A stretch of DNA of 64,000 nucleotides from Nocardioides kongjuensis (GTDB lineage Bacteria > Actinomycetota > Actinomycetes > Propionibacteriales > Nocardioidaceae): NCBI RefSeq assembly GCF_013409625.1, contig NZ_JACCBF010000001.1:434001-498000 (forward strand), written 5' to 3'. Below the pieces are notes generated by a model. That model ran no database searches, was not told where the DNA came from, and saw nothing but the letters and a program-made list of their open reading frames with translations. The position numbers and the translations under genes are program-made. Shown one piece after another: positions 55,872 to 63,771 of the stretch (position 1 is the stretch's first letter; each line of letters opens with the position of its first letter).

Positions 55872-56774
55872 GTGACGGTCGTCGTCGCGGAGGGACAGCG
55901 GACCCGTCGTACCGCTGCGCTCGCGCTGGTCGCGGTCACCGCGGTGTGGGGCTCGACCTTCGGGTTGTCCAAGGACCTGATCACGCGCCTGCCCGTGGCC
56001 GACTACCTCGGGCCGCGCTACCTGGTCGCTGCCACGGTCCTGCTCACCGTCTGTCCGCGGCTGCTGCGCGGCATGACGCCGCACACGCTGAAGGTCGGGA
56101 TCGGCCTCGGCACGCTGTACGCCGCCGCACAGCTGCTGCAGTTCCACGGCCTCGCCCACACGGCACCGACGGTGTCGGCGTTCGTGGTCGCCATGTACGT
56201 CGTGTTCACGCCGCTCCTCGCAGCCACCGTCCCGGGGCGCGGGGTCGACCGGAGCACCTGGCTGGCCGTGGCGGTCGCGACCGCCGGTGTGGGCGTGATG
56301 TCCCTGCGGGGCTGGGCGTTCGGAGGCGGCGAGGCGATGACGCTCCTGGCGGCGCTGCTGTACGCCGTGCACATCCTGGCCCTCGGGCGCTGGGCCCGGG
56401 CGGGCGAGGCGTTCGCGGTCACCTTCCTCCAGCTCGCGACCATGGGCGTGCTGCTCACCACGGTGGGGGCGGCCGACGGCCTGACCCTGCCCAGCCGCGC
56501 GGACCTGCCGACCTTCGCCTACCTCGCGGTCTTCGCGGGCACGATCACCCTGCTCGTGCAGACGTGGGCCCAGGGCCACCTCGACTCCGGCCAGGCCGCG
56601 GTGCTGATGGTCCTCGAGCCGGTGTGGGCCGCCGTCTTCGGTGCGCTGCTCTGGCACGAGGCGCTCGGGCCGCGCACCCTGGGCGGTGGCGCCCTGGTCC
56701 TCGCGGCGATGCTCATGGTCGTCGCCCGGCCGGCCGCCGAGCCGCTGCCCGAACCCCCGACCTCCCACGCCTGA
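55872..56774 (+). CDS. EamA family (drug/metabolite) transporter
   Basis: A 300-residue protein with ten membrane segments arranged as two EamA repeats (VTAVWGSTFGLSKDLI at the start and LMVLEPVWAAVFGALLWHEALG in the second). Members move amino acids and metabolites, commonly outward. It starts at GTG 55872, 22 bases after the dehydrogenase, within the same operon. Overflow export of the amino acid substrate or a product is plausible. Confidence 0.88.
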   Translation: MTVVVAEGQRTRRTAALALVAVTAVWGSTFGLSKDLITRLPVADYLGPRYLVAATVLLTVCPRLLRGMTPHTLKVGIGLGTLYAAAQLLQFHGLAHTAPTVSAFVVAMYVVFTPLLAATVPGRGVDRSTWLAVAVATAGVGVMSLRGWAFGGGEAMTLLAALLYAVHILALGRWARAGEAFAVTFLQLATMGVLLTTVGAADGLTLPSRADLPTFAYLAVFAGTITLLVQTWAQGHLDSGQAAVLMVLEPVWAAVFGALLWHEALGPRTLGGGALVLAAMLMVVARPAAEPLPEPPTSHA

Positions 56775-56787
56775 GAAGGAACCTCCC

Positions 56788-57819
56788 ATGCCCGACGTCA
56801 TCGTCGTCGGCGGCGGCATCGCCGGCGCCTCGATCGGACACGAGCTCGCCGGCCGCGGCCGCACCGTCTGCGTGCTCGAGGCCGAGCCCGAGCTCGCCCG
56901 GCACACCACCGGGCGCTCCGCCGCGACCTGGATCGGCGGCTACGGCCCGCCCGAGGTACGCCGGCTCACCATGGCCAGTCGGCCGTTCCTGGACGACCCG
57001 TCGATCGACGTCGCCGGTCCGCTCCTGACGCCGCTGCCGTGCCTGTACGTCGGTGGCCCGGACGCCTCACCCGCGGCGGCCGCCGACATCCCCGGTGTGG
57101 TCGTCGACCCGGCCGAGGCGGAGCGGCTCAACCCGCTGCTGCGGCCGGGGTGGACGAGCGTGGCGGTCGTCGACGACACGGCCTGCGAGCTCGACGTGGC
57201 GGGGCTGCACCAGGGCTACGTCCGTGCGCTGCGCGCCGCCGGGGGAGAGCTGCGACTCGGCGCCCGCGTGAGCGGTGCGGTCCGGGAGGCCGGGCTGTGG
57301 CGGCTCTCCCTGGTCTCGGGCGACGTGCTGTCCGCCCCGGTCGTCGTGGTCGCGGCGGGGGCCTGGGGCGACGAGGTCGGCCGCCTCCTCGGCTCGGCGG
57401 GCGTCGGGCTGGAGGCCCGCCGGCGCACCATGTTCGGCTCACCGGCCGCCGTACCGCTGGCGGGGATGCCGTTCACCTGCGACCTCGAGGGCGGCTGGTA
57501 CGTCAAGGCCGAGGGCGAGCTCGCCCTCTGCTCGCCGGAGGACGCCGAGCCGCACGCACCCGGCGACCCGAAGCCCGACGAGCTCGAGATCGCCCGCACC
57601 ATCGAGGCTCTCAACGAGGCGACCGTGCTCGGGCTGCGCAGCGTGCGCACCGCCTGGGCCGGGCTGCGCACCTTCGCCCCGGACGGCAACCCGGTCGCGC
57701 GCTACGACGACGACGTCGAGGGACTGTTCTGGTTCGTCGGCCAGGCGGGGTACGGGATCCAGATGGCGCCGGCGCTCGCCGTCGAGGCGGCGCAGCGGCT
57801 GGTGGCTCAACCGGTGTAG
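56788..57819 (+). CDS. FAD-dependent oxidoreductase, DAO family
   Basis: A 343-residue flavoprotein with a Rossmann motif VIVVGGGIAGASIGHELAGRG, HTTGRSAATWIGGYGPPEVRRL, and a C-terminal FVGQAGYGIQMAPALAVEAAQRL FAD motif. Its shape matches glycine/D-amino acid oxidases and opine-oxidase or D-arginine dehydrogenase-like enzymes. It is the last gene of the operon and may release the 2-oxo acid from a D-amino acid or N-substituted amino acid. Confidence 0.86.
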   Translation: MPDVIVVGGGIAGASIGHELAGRGRTVCVLEAEPELARHTTGRSAATWIGGYGPPEVRRLTMASRPFLDDPSIDVAGPLLTPLPCLYVGGPDASPAAAADIPGVVVDPAEAERLNPLLRPGWTSVAVVDDTACELDVAGLHQGYVRALRAAGGELRLGARVSGAVREAGLWRLSLVSGDVLSAPVVVVAAGAWGDEVGRLLGSAGVGLEARRRTMFGSPAAVPLAGMPFTCDLEGGWYVKAEGELALCSPEDAEPHAPGDPKPDELEIARTIEALNEATVLGLRSVRTAWAGLRTFAPDGNPVARYDDDVEGLFWFVGQAGYGIQMAPALAVEAAQRLVAQPV

Positions 57820-58002
57820 TCGGCTGGCGGACGTGCATGCGCTGGGCGTCGGCGCGCCCGCACCTCCCCAGCGTCCGGCCGTCCCACACGGGCAGCGGGC
57901 TGTGGTCGGCCTGCGCCACGAGGGTCGTCATGCGCCCGGCGGTGGACCGGTTCCTCTAGCATCGGCGGCACCCGGGCCCCCGGGGCTGACGGAGGAGGGG
58001 AC

Positions 58003-58611
58003 ATGGCGGCGGACGCCGAGTCGCGACGGCAACGCATCATCGACGCGACCCTCGACGTGATCCGCGACCACGGCCTCGCCGGGACCCGGACCCAGGAGAT
58101 CGCTCGCCGCGCCGGGGTGAGCTCGGGCCTGCTGCTCTACCACTTCACGACGCTCGACGGCGTGATCGCAGCGGCGATGACCGAGTCCGAGGACCGCTAC
58201 TACCGCAGCCTCGAGGAGGAGTCCTCGTCCGGACGACCGGCTGTCGAGCGCCTCCGGCTGCTGGTGGAGCGCTCCGGCGACGCCGCGAGCGTGATCTCCG
58301 CCTGGACGCTGTGGATGGAGTTCTGGGTGCGCGCGCTGCGCGACCCCGCGACCGCCACGCTGTGCACGACCCTCGAGGCGAGGTGGCGCGCGGTGCTGCT
58401 CGACGTGATCGAGCAGGGCGTGCGCGAGGGTGCCTTCACCTCCGCGTCACCGCGGATCTCGACGATCCGTCTTGCAGCGATGCTCGACGGGCTCTCGGTC
58501 GCGGCGACGCTCGGCGACCGCGAGGTCCCCGTCGACGCCGTCCCGGACCTGTGGCTCGCCGCGGCCGCGCTCGAGCTGGGGTGTGACCCGGCGCTCCTGG
58601 GGGTCGGCTGA
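58003..58611 (+). CDS. TetR/BetI-type regulator
   Basis: A 202-residue protein with helix-turn-helix TRTQEIARRAGVSSGLLLYHFTTLDGVI (about residues 28-55) and the BetI-type C-terminal domain (WTLWMEFWVRALRDPATATL). It is preceded by a GAGGAGGGG ribosome site and a TAGCAT -10 element at 57957-57962. The gap 57820-58002 otherwise holds nothing I can assign. It is the nearest regulator to the palindrome at 60113 and probably controls the amine oxidase and permease genes there. Confidence 0.89.
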   Translation: MAADAESRRQRIIDATLDVIRDHGLAGTRTQEIARRAGVSSGLLLYHFTTLDGVIAAAMTESEDRYYRSLEEESSSGRPAVERLRLLVERSGDAASVISAWTLWMEFWVRALRDPATATLCTTLEARWRAVLLDVIEQGVREGAFTSASPRISTIRLAAMLDGLSVAATLGDREVPVDAVPDLWLAAAALELGCDPALLGVG

Positions 58612-58649
58612 ACGGTGCCGGCGTCGCGGCGCAGCAGGCGGCACCGTTC
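58610..58649. terminator. Bidirectional hairpin terminator
   Basis: GAACGGTGCCG at 58610-58620 pairs with CGGCACCGTTC at 58639-58649. It lies between the convergent TetR and amine oxidase genes. Confidence 0.7.
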
Positions 58650-58692
58650 GGCCGAGCCCCCGTGGGTCTGACAGGGGCACCGGGTCGGCTCG

Positions 58693-60039
58693 TCACCCGA
58701 GGGCGGCCAGCACCTCGGCAGCGACCCGCTCGCCCGAGCGGATCGCGCCGTCGATGTAGCCGTTGCCGACGCCGGCGGTCTCGGTGCCGGCCCAGTGCAG
58801 CGGGCCGACCGGGTCGCGGCGTCCGGCGGAGTGCTCGTGCCAGGTCCCCGGCGACGGCACGGCGGCATAGGCGCCTTCCGCCCAGGGCTCCTCGGGCCAC
58901 CGCCGCTCCAGGTAGCCCGTCGGCTCGCCGGCCTCGGCGCCGAGCACCGCGAGCACGTCGAGAACCGCCTTGCGTCGCGCCTCGGGCGCCTGCACCGACC
59001 AGGAGCGGTAGTCGTCGGCGTACACGAAGGCTGCGATCACCCCGCAGGACTCGTCGGCCGGGGAGCTGTCGAAGGTGTACGCGACCGGGCTGCCGTCGTA
59101 CGTCGTCACCTGGCCGGACAGCCCGCGCTCGCGCCAGAACGGCCGGTCGTAGGTGACGTGCACCTTGGCGACGTCGCCCATCGGGCTGCGCGCCAGCCAC
59201 CGCCGCCGCGGCGTCGGGAGCAGCGGCGAGAAGGCGATCCGGGCCTGCGCGGGCGGCGTCCCGGTGACGACCGCGCGACGGGCCCGCACCGGGCCGGTGG
59301 GCGTGGTGAGGGTGACGCCGTCGTCGTCCCACACGACCGCGGTGACGGGCGTCCGGAGCCGGACGGCGTCGCCGAGCGAGGCCGCCGCGGCGCGGGCGGG
59401 GCCGTCGGCGCCGTCGACGAGACGGCTGTCCTGGGCGCCGCCGGCCGTCGCGAGCAGCGGGTCGAGCCCGCCGCCGGCAGCGACGTAGAACAGCACGTGG
59501 AACAGGGAGACGTCGCGCGGCTCGCAGGCCCACAGCCCCTGGATCACCAGGCGCATCCGCCGGTGCGCGTCGGCGGAGGGGGCCTCCGCCTGCAGCCAGT
59601 CCTCGAAGGTCCGCGAGTCCCATGCGGCGAGGTCCGGGCAGGCCTCGGGGTGCTCGGGGTCGACCTGGGCGGCGAGCGCGTCGACGCGGGCCACGAGGCC
59701 GTCGTACCCGGCGGAGTCGTGCTCGGCCGGGTGCTCGCCGCTGGTGTGGGGGAGCGGGGCCGACCCGGGCCACAGCTCGAGGTGGGTGCCGGCGTCGTAG
59801 GTGGGGAAGCGGGCACACCCGAACCGGTCCACCCAGCGCAGGAACGCGGTCTGCGCCGGCCCGACCCACTGTCCACCGTGGTCGACCGGCACGCCGCCCT
59901 CGTCGCGGGTCCAGACCCGGCCCCCGACCCGGTCGGCCGCCTCGAGGACGACCACCTCCAGCCCGGCGGTGGTCAGCTCCAGGGCGGTCGCGAGGCCGGC
60001 GTACCCGGCCCCGACGATCGCGACGTCGACGTGCTCCAT
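58693..60039 (-). CDS. Flavin-containing amine oxidase
   Basis: A 448-residue monoamine/polyamine oxidase-type flavoenzyme. The N-terminus has VAIVGAGYAGLATALEL and EAADRVGGRVWTRDEGGVPVDHGGQWVGP; the C-terminus has HWAGTETAGVGNGYIDGAIRSGERVAAEVL. These are the FAD contacts of the putrescine oxidase group. It would oxidise a primary amine to an aldehyde with ammonia and peroxide. ATG 60039 has GGAGG 5 bases before it; ATG 60051 with GAGGAA is also possible. It is divergent from the NCS1 permease unit. Confidence 0.88.
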   Translation of the reverse strand: MEHVDVAIVGAGYAGLATALELTTAGLEVVVLEAADRVGGRVWTRDEGGVPVDHGGQWVGPAQTAFLRWVDRFGCARFPTYDAGTHLELWPGSAPLPHTSGEHPAEHDSAGYDGLVARVDALAAQVDPEHPEACPDLAAWDSRTFEDWLQAEAPSADAHRRMRLVIQGLWACEPRDVSLFHVLFYVAAGGGLDPLLATAGGAQDSRLVDGADGPARAAAASLGDAVRLRTPVTAVVWDDDGVTLTTPTGPVRARRAVVTGTPPAQARIAFSPLLPTPRRRWLARSPMGDVAKVHVTYDRPFWRERGLSGQVTTYDGSPVAYTFDSSPADESCGVIAAFVYADDYRSWSVQAPEARRKAVLDVLAVLGAEAGEPTGYLERRWPEEPWAEGAYAAVPSPGTWHEHSAGRRDPVGPLHWAGTETAGVGNGYIDGAIRSGERVAAEVLAALG

Positions 60040-60079
60040 GCGGTCCTCCATTGCAGGTTCCTCGGTGGCAGAACGGCTC

Positions 60080-60132
60080 TTGACAGGTGTGAGCGGTGTC
60101 ACTGATCCTAACTTGACTGAACGTTCAGTCAA
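60080..60132. promoter_or_regulatory. Promoter and perfect 20-bp palindromic operator
   Basis: TTGACA at 60080-60085 and GATCCT at 60104-60109 form a rightward promoter with 18-base spacing. The palindrome TTGACTGAACGTTCAGTCAA at 60113-60132 covers its start point and lies between the divergent amine oxidase and permease units. It is likely a TetR/BetI operator. Confidence 0.8.
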
Positions 60133-60149
60133 TACCTGAGGAGAATCGG

Positions 60150-60311
60150 ATGGACGACGCGATGCGCGCCGAGCTCGAGCACCGGCTGGCCCTGATCGAG
60201 GACCCCGGGGGAGCCGAGGCCGCGCTGCCACCGCTGCCGCTGCTGGACCTCGTCGTCGCGATCGCGGGCCTCGTCCTGATCACGGTCACCCTGCTGTGGT
60301 GGGCCCTGTGA
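60150..60311 (+). CDS. Small single-pass membrane protein coupled to the NCS1 permease
   Basis: A 53-residue protein: a charged N-terminus (MDDAMRAELEHRLALIED), a short Pro/Leu region, and one membrane helix (LLDLVVAIAGLVLITVTLLWWAL) that runs to the last residue. A strong GAGGAGAA ribosome site precedes the ATG, and its stop overlaps the permease start by 4 bases (GTGA). Such coupling suggests a small accessory subunit of the transporter. I know no named family for it. Confidence 0.75.
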   Translation: MDDAMRAELEHRLALIEDPGGAEAALPPLPLLDLVVAIAGLVLITVTLLWWAL

Positions 60312-61735
60312 GCGCCGCTGCGCAGGCGCCGGAGACGCCCGACCAGGACGCCACGCTCAACGAGCTGCCGTTGCTGCGCCGGGAGCGGATCTGGGGGTTC
60401 TGGGACTACTCGTCGGTCAACATCGGCCTCGCGATCGCCACCTGGGCCTTCCTGCAGGGCGGTGCGGTCGCCTACTACGTCGGCGCGAAGCAAGCCATCG
60501 CCAGCATCGTGATCGGCTACGGGATCAGCGTCCTGCTCGTCTCGCTCGCCCCGTGCCTGCCGTGCGGGAGGTACGGCGTCGAGCAGTTCGTCTCCATGCG
60601 CAGCGTGCTGGGGGAGCGCGGAGCACGGGTGCTGATGGTGGTGATGTCCGCGCTGCTCGCCGCCGCCTGGTCCGCGGTGCTGGCGATCATGTGCGGGCAC
60701 GCGCTGGCCAACGTCGCCAACCAGGTCCTCGGCACGGAGATCTCCTCGGGCGCCGGCATCGTCAGCGTGCTGGCGGTCCTCGCCCTGTCCGCGTCCTGGG
60801 CGATCGTCGCGCGCGGCCCCCGCTCGATCGAGCTGGTCAACCGGTTCGTCGCGCCCGGCCTGGTCGTCGTCACGCTGGTCATGCTGGCGCTGGTGTTCAC
60901 CCGGACCAGCTGGTCGGACCTCGTCGCCACCCCCGCCCTCGACCCGTGGGGCGACAGCCACCTCGACTTCATGCTCGCCGTGGAGCTCAACATCGCCGGC
61001 GGCTTCGCCTGGTGGCCCAACGTCGGCAACCTGGCCCGGCTCACCCGCACGACCCGCAGCGCCTTCTGGCCCAACGCGATCGGCCTCTTCCTCGCCTCCG
61101 TGATCGCCGCCATCGTCGGGGTCTTCGCCGCGCTGGCCCTCGGCTCGGAGGACCCGACGCTGTGGATGGTCCCGCTCGGCGGCGCCCTGCTCGGGGTGCT
61201 CGCGCTCGCCTTCGTCGGGATGGCGAACGTGACCAGCGTCGTCGCGCAGAGCTATGCGGCGCTGGTCGCGATCAAGGGCGGCGGCGGGAGCGCCGTACGC
61301 CGGGTGTCCTGGTCCCTGCTCGCCGCGATCATCCTCGCCCCGGCCGCCGTGCTGGTGTTCTTCCCCGAGGCCGTCTACGACAACTACGCGCGGTTCGTCT
61401 CGTGGGGCGCGATCGTCGTCGCGCCGCTGTGCGCGGTCCAGGCCGTCGACTTCTTCGTGCTGCGCCGCCAGGTGCTCGACGTGCGCGCGCTGCACCTCCC
61501 GCACGCCGAGTCGCGCTACGGGTTCCTGCGTGGGTGGAACCCGGTCGCCGTCCTGGCCGTCGTGCTCGGTGCCCTCACCTACGCGCTGCTGCTCAACCCG
61601 GTGACCTACGAGCCCGCGGGGTGGTTCCGCCACCTCACCGCCTCGCTCCCGGCGTTCGCGGTCGCCGCGGTCGTGCACTGGGTGGGGACGCGACTGGTGC
61701 TCACGCGCCGGGCGGACTGGGGCGGCTACCGATAA
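60308..61735 (+). CDS. NCS1 family cytosine/purine-type permease
   Basis: A 475-residue transporter with about 12 membrane segments. NCS1 features include NELPLLRRERIWGFWDYSSVNIGLAIATWAFLQGG at the N-terminus and GGFAWWPNVGNLARL in the middle. Family members import nucleobases, hydantoins, allantoin or related amines. Together with the divergent amine oxidase, an amine substrate is more likely here than a nucleobase, but this is inference. It is translated with the 53-residue protein before it. Confidence 0.88.
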   Translation: MSAAAQAPETPDQDATLNELPLLRRERIWGFWDYSSVNIGLAIATWAFLQGGAVAYYVGAKQAIASIVIGYGISVLLVSLAPCLPCGRYGVEQFVSMRSVLGERGARVLMVVMSALLAAAWSAVLAIMCGHALANVANQVLGTEISSGAGIVSVLAVLALSASWAIVARGPRSIELVNRFVAPGLVVVTLVMLALVFTRTSWSDLVATPALDPWGDSHLDFMLAVELNIAGGFAWWPNVGNLARLTRTTRSAFWPNAIGLFLASVIAAIVGVFAALALGSEDPTLWMVPLGGALLGVLALAFVGMANVTSVVAQSYAALVAIKGGGGSAVRRVSWSLLAAIILAPAAVLVFFPEAVYDNYARFVSWGAIVVAPLCAVQAVDFFVLRRQVLDVRALHLPHAESRYGFLRGWNPVAVLAVVLGALTYALLLNPVTYEPAGWFRHLTASLPAFAVAAVVHWVGTRLVLTRRADWGGYR

Positions 61736-61738
61736 CCT
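61733..61738 (+). promoter_or_regulatory. -10 element of the degV-type gene
   Basis: TAACCT stands 7 bases before ATG 61746 and overlaps the permease stop codon. Confidence 0.5.
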
Positions 61739-61745
61739 CTGCGGC

Positions 61746-62621
61746 ATGTCGATCGTCGTGGTCACCGACTCCACCTCGACCGTCCCGGCCGAGGTCGCGG
61801 AGGCCAGCGGGGTGCACGTCGTACCGCTGCAGGTGGTCATCGACGACGACGTCTACGACGAGGGTGCCGAGGAGGTCACCCCCGAGCGGCTCGCCGCTGC
61901 GCTGAAGGGCAAGCACGCCGTCAGCACCTCGCGGCCCGCGCCGACGGTGTTCGCCGAGCTGTACGCGAAGCTCGCGGCCGAGGGGGCCACCGAGATCGTC
62001 TCCATCCACCTCTCGGCCGAGGTCAGCGGCACCTTCGAGTCGGCGCTCGTCGGCTCCCGCCAGGCGCCGGTCCCGGTGACCTGCGTCGACACCCGGCAGG
62101 TCGGGGTCGCGACGGGGTACGCCGTCGAGTCGGCCCTCGACGTCATCGCTCGTGGCGGTACCTCCGCCGAGGCCGCCGAGGCGGCGCGGGCCAGGGCTGC
62201 GGGCGCGACGTCGCTGTTCTACGTCAACACCCTCGAGTACCTCCGCCGTGGTGGCCGGGTCGGAGCCGCTGCTGCGGTCTTCGGCGGGGCGCTCGCGGTC
62301 AAGCCGCTGCTCGGCATCGTCGACGGGGTGATCTCGCCGCAGGCCAAGGTCCGCACGGCCGCGAAGGCGATCGCCCGGCTCGAGGCGCTGGCGGTCGAGG
62401 CTGCGGGAGACGGCCCGGTCGAGGTGTGCGTCGCGCACCTGGCCGCCGAGGAGCGGGCCGCGGCCCTGGCCGCGCGCCTGACCGAGGTGTTGGGCGACCA
62501 GGTCGTGCCGGCGTGCTCGGGCGAGGTGGTGCGCTGCGTGGAGCTCGGCGGGGTGCTCGGTGCGCACGTCGGTCCGGGCATGCTGGCGATCTGCGTGGCG
62601 CCCGTCCTCGGCTCGCACTGA
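61746..62621 (+). CDS. DegV family fatty acid-binding protein
   Basis: A 291-residue protein with DegV motifs: VVTDSTSTVPAEV at the N-terminus, TSRPAPTVF, HLSAEVSGTFESA and VDTRQVGVATGYAVESA, which line a fatty-acid pocket with a conserved Ser. In known bacteria such proteins act as the FakB subunit of fatty acid kinase. No FakA gene is in view. It is often next to comEA in actinobacteria, as here. Confidence 0.92.
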   Translation: MSIVVVTDSTSTVPAEVAEASGVHVVPLQVVIDDDVYDEGAEEVTPERLAAALKGKHAVSTSRPAPTVFAELYAKLAAEGATEIVSIHLSAEVSGTFESALVGSRQAPVPVTCVDTRQVGVATGYAVESALDVIARGGTSAEAAEAARARAAGATSLFYVNTLEYLRRGGRVGAAAAVFGGALAVKPLLGIVDGVISPQAKVRTAAKAIARLEALAVEAAGDGPVEVCVAHLAAEERAAALAARLTEVLGDQVVPACSGEVVRCVELGGVLGAHVGPGMLAICVAPVLGSH

Positions 62622-62739
62622 GCTGCTCCCGCGTCACTCCGGTCGCGGACGGTGACGTCGACCGTCCACAGGCGGCGCCCGGGGTGCTGGTCATCCCCAG
62701 GCCTCCTCGCTGCGCCGGCTCGACGACCGGAGGCCGACC

Positions 62740-62745
62740 TAGCGT
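62740..62745 (+). promoter_or_regulatory. -10 element of comEA
   Basis: TAGCGT stands 6 bases before ATG 62752, implying a leaderless transcript. The rest of the 130-base gap shows no other signal. Confidence 0.55.
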
Positions 62746-62751
62746 GCCGCC

Positions 62752-63747
62752 ATGTCCGCACGTCGCTCCGCCGCCCGCTCCGATCCGCCTGCCGCCGACG
62801 CTGCGGCGCGCCGGCTGGCGCTGATCGCGGCCGACCTGGGGGTCGGGCCGTCGGCAACGTCGCACGCTCCGGCGGACCCGGTCGAGCCCTGGTGGGCCGA
62901 CCACACCCGGGTCGCCGAGCAGCCGGACGCCCGGCCGTCGCCGGCCCCGGCGCCACCCGCGCCGAGGGCTCCGTCCGTGGCCGGGGCTCCTGCGCTGCCC
63001 GAGCCGGGCCGCCACGCCGCCCGCCGCCGACGGTCCCGGCCCGCCCCAGGGGCCGTCCTCGCCCCGCTCGCGGACCGGCTCCCTACCCTCGGGGTGTCCC
63101 AGGTCGCCGTGGTGGCGCTGGCCGTCGCCCTCGGCCTGGCCGTCACCACCTGGTGGGTGCTGCGCGACCGGACCGAGGCGCTGTCGCCGGTCGCGGCCGA
63201 GCCGACCGCGCCGCTGGTGACGACCACGCCCACCGGACCGGGCGGCACGGCCCCGTCCGCGGCCCCGTCCGCCGGCACGACCGCCGGCGCGCCCGCCGCG
63301 AGCCCCGCGAGCGTCACGGTCGACGTGGCGGGCAAGGTGCGCCGGCCGGGGATCGTCGTACTGGGTGCGGGGGCGCGGGTCACCGACGCGCTGGCCGCTG
63401 CCGGCGGCGCCCGCAAGGGGGTGGACCTGACCCCGCTCAACCTGGCCCGGGTCCTGGTCGACGGTGAGCAGATCGTGGTGGGCGGACCCGCCCGGCCACC
63501 GGGCGCCGCCGGTGCCGCGGCAGGGACCGGGACCGGGAACGGCGGAGCCGCCGGCCCGCTGGTCAACCTCAACACCGCCGGTCAGACCGAGCTCGAGTCG
63601 CTGCCGCAGGTCGGCCCGGTCACGGCCCAGTCGATCATCGCCTGGCGCGACGCCCACGGCGGCTTCACGAGCGTCGACGAGCTGCTCGAGGTCGACGGGA
63701 TCGGGCAGAAGACGCTCGAGCAGATCACTCCGCACGTGACGGTGTGA
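62752..63747 (+). CDS. comEA: ComEA family DNA-binding protein
   Basis: A 331-residue protein. A long cytoplasmic Pro/Ala-rich N-terminus (1-110) is followed by one membrane helix (about 116-137), a Thr/Pro/Ala-rich linker, an SLBB domain (about 188-245; VTVDVAGKVRRPGIVVL) and two helix-hairpin-helix motifs (about 270-331; VNLNTAGQTELESLPQVGP). This is the usual actinobacterial ComEA layout. It binds incoming DNA at the membrane in DNA uptake; the partner channel ComEC is not in the window. Confidence 0.92.
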   Translation: MSARRSAARSDPPAADAAARRLALIAADLGVGPSATSHAPADPVEPWWADHTRVAEQPDARPSPAPAPPAPRAPSVAGAPALPEPGRHAARRRRSRPAPGAVLAPLADRLPTLGVSQVAVVALAVALGLAVTTWWVLRDRTEALSPVAAEPTAPLVTTTPTGPGGTAPSAAPSAGTTAGAPAASPASVTVDVAGKVRRPGIVVLGAGARVTDALAAAGGARKGVDLTPLNLARVLVDGEQIVVGGPARPPGAAGAAAGTGTGNGGAAGPLVNLNTAGQTELESLPQVGPVTAQSIIAWRDAHGGFTSVDELLEVDGIGQKTLEQITPHVTV

Positions 63748-63771
63748 CCGGTGGCTGACGCGGTGCGGGGC

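Noticed and set aside
57807..57931. Short reverse-strand frame in the gap before the TetR gene at 58003
   Set aside because: No ribosome site, no family resemblance, and it runs into antisense of the DAO gene.
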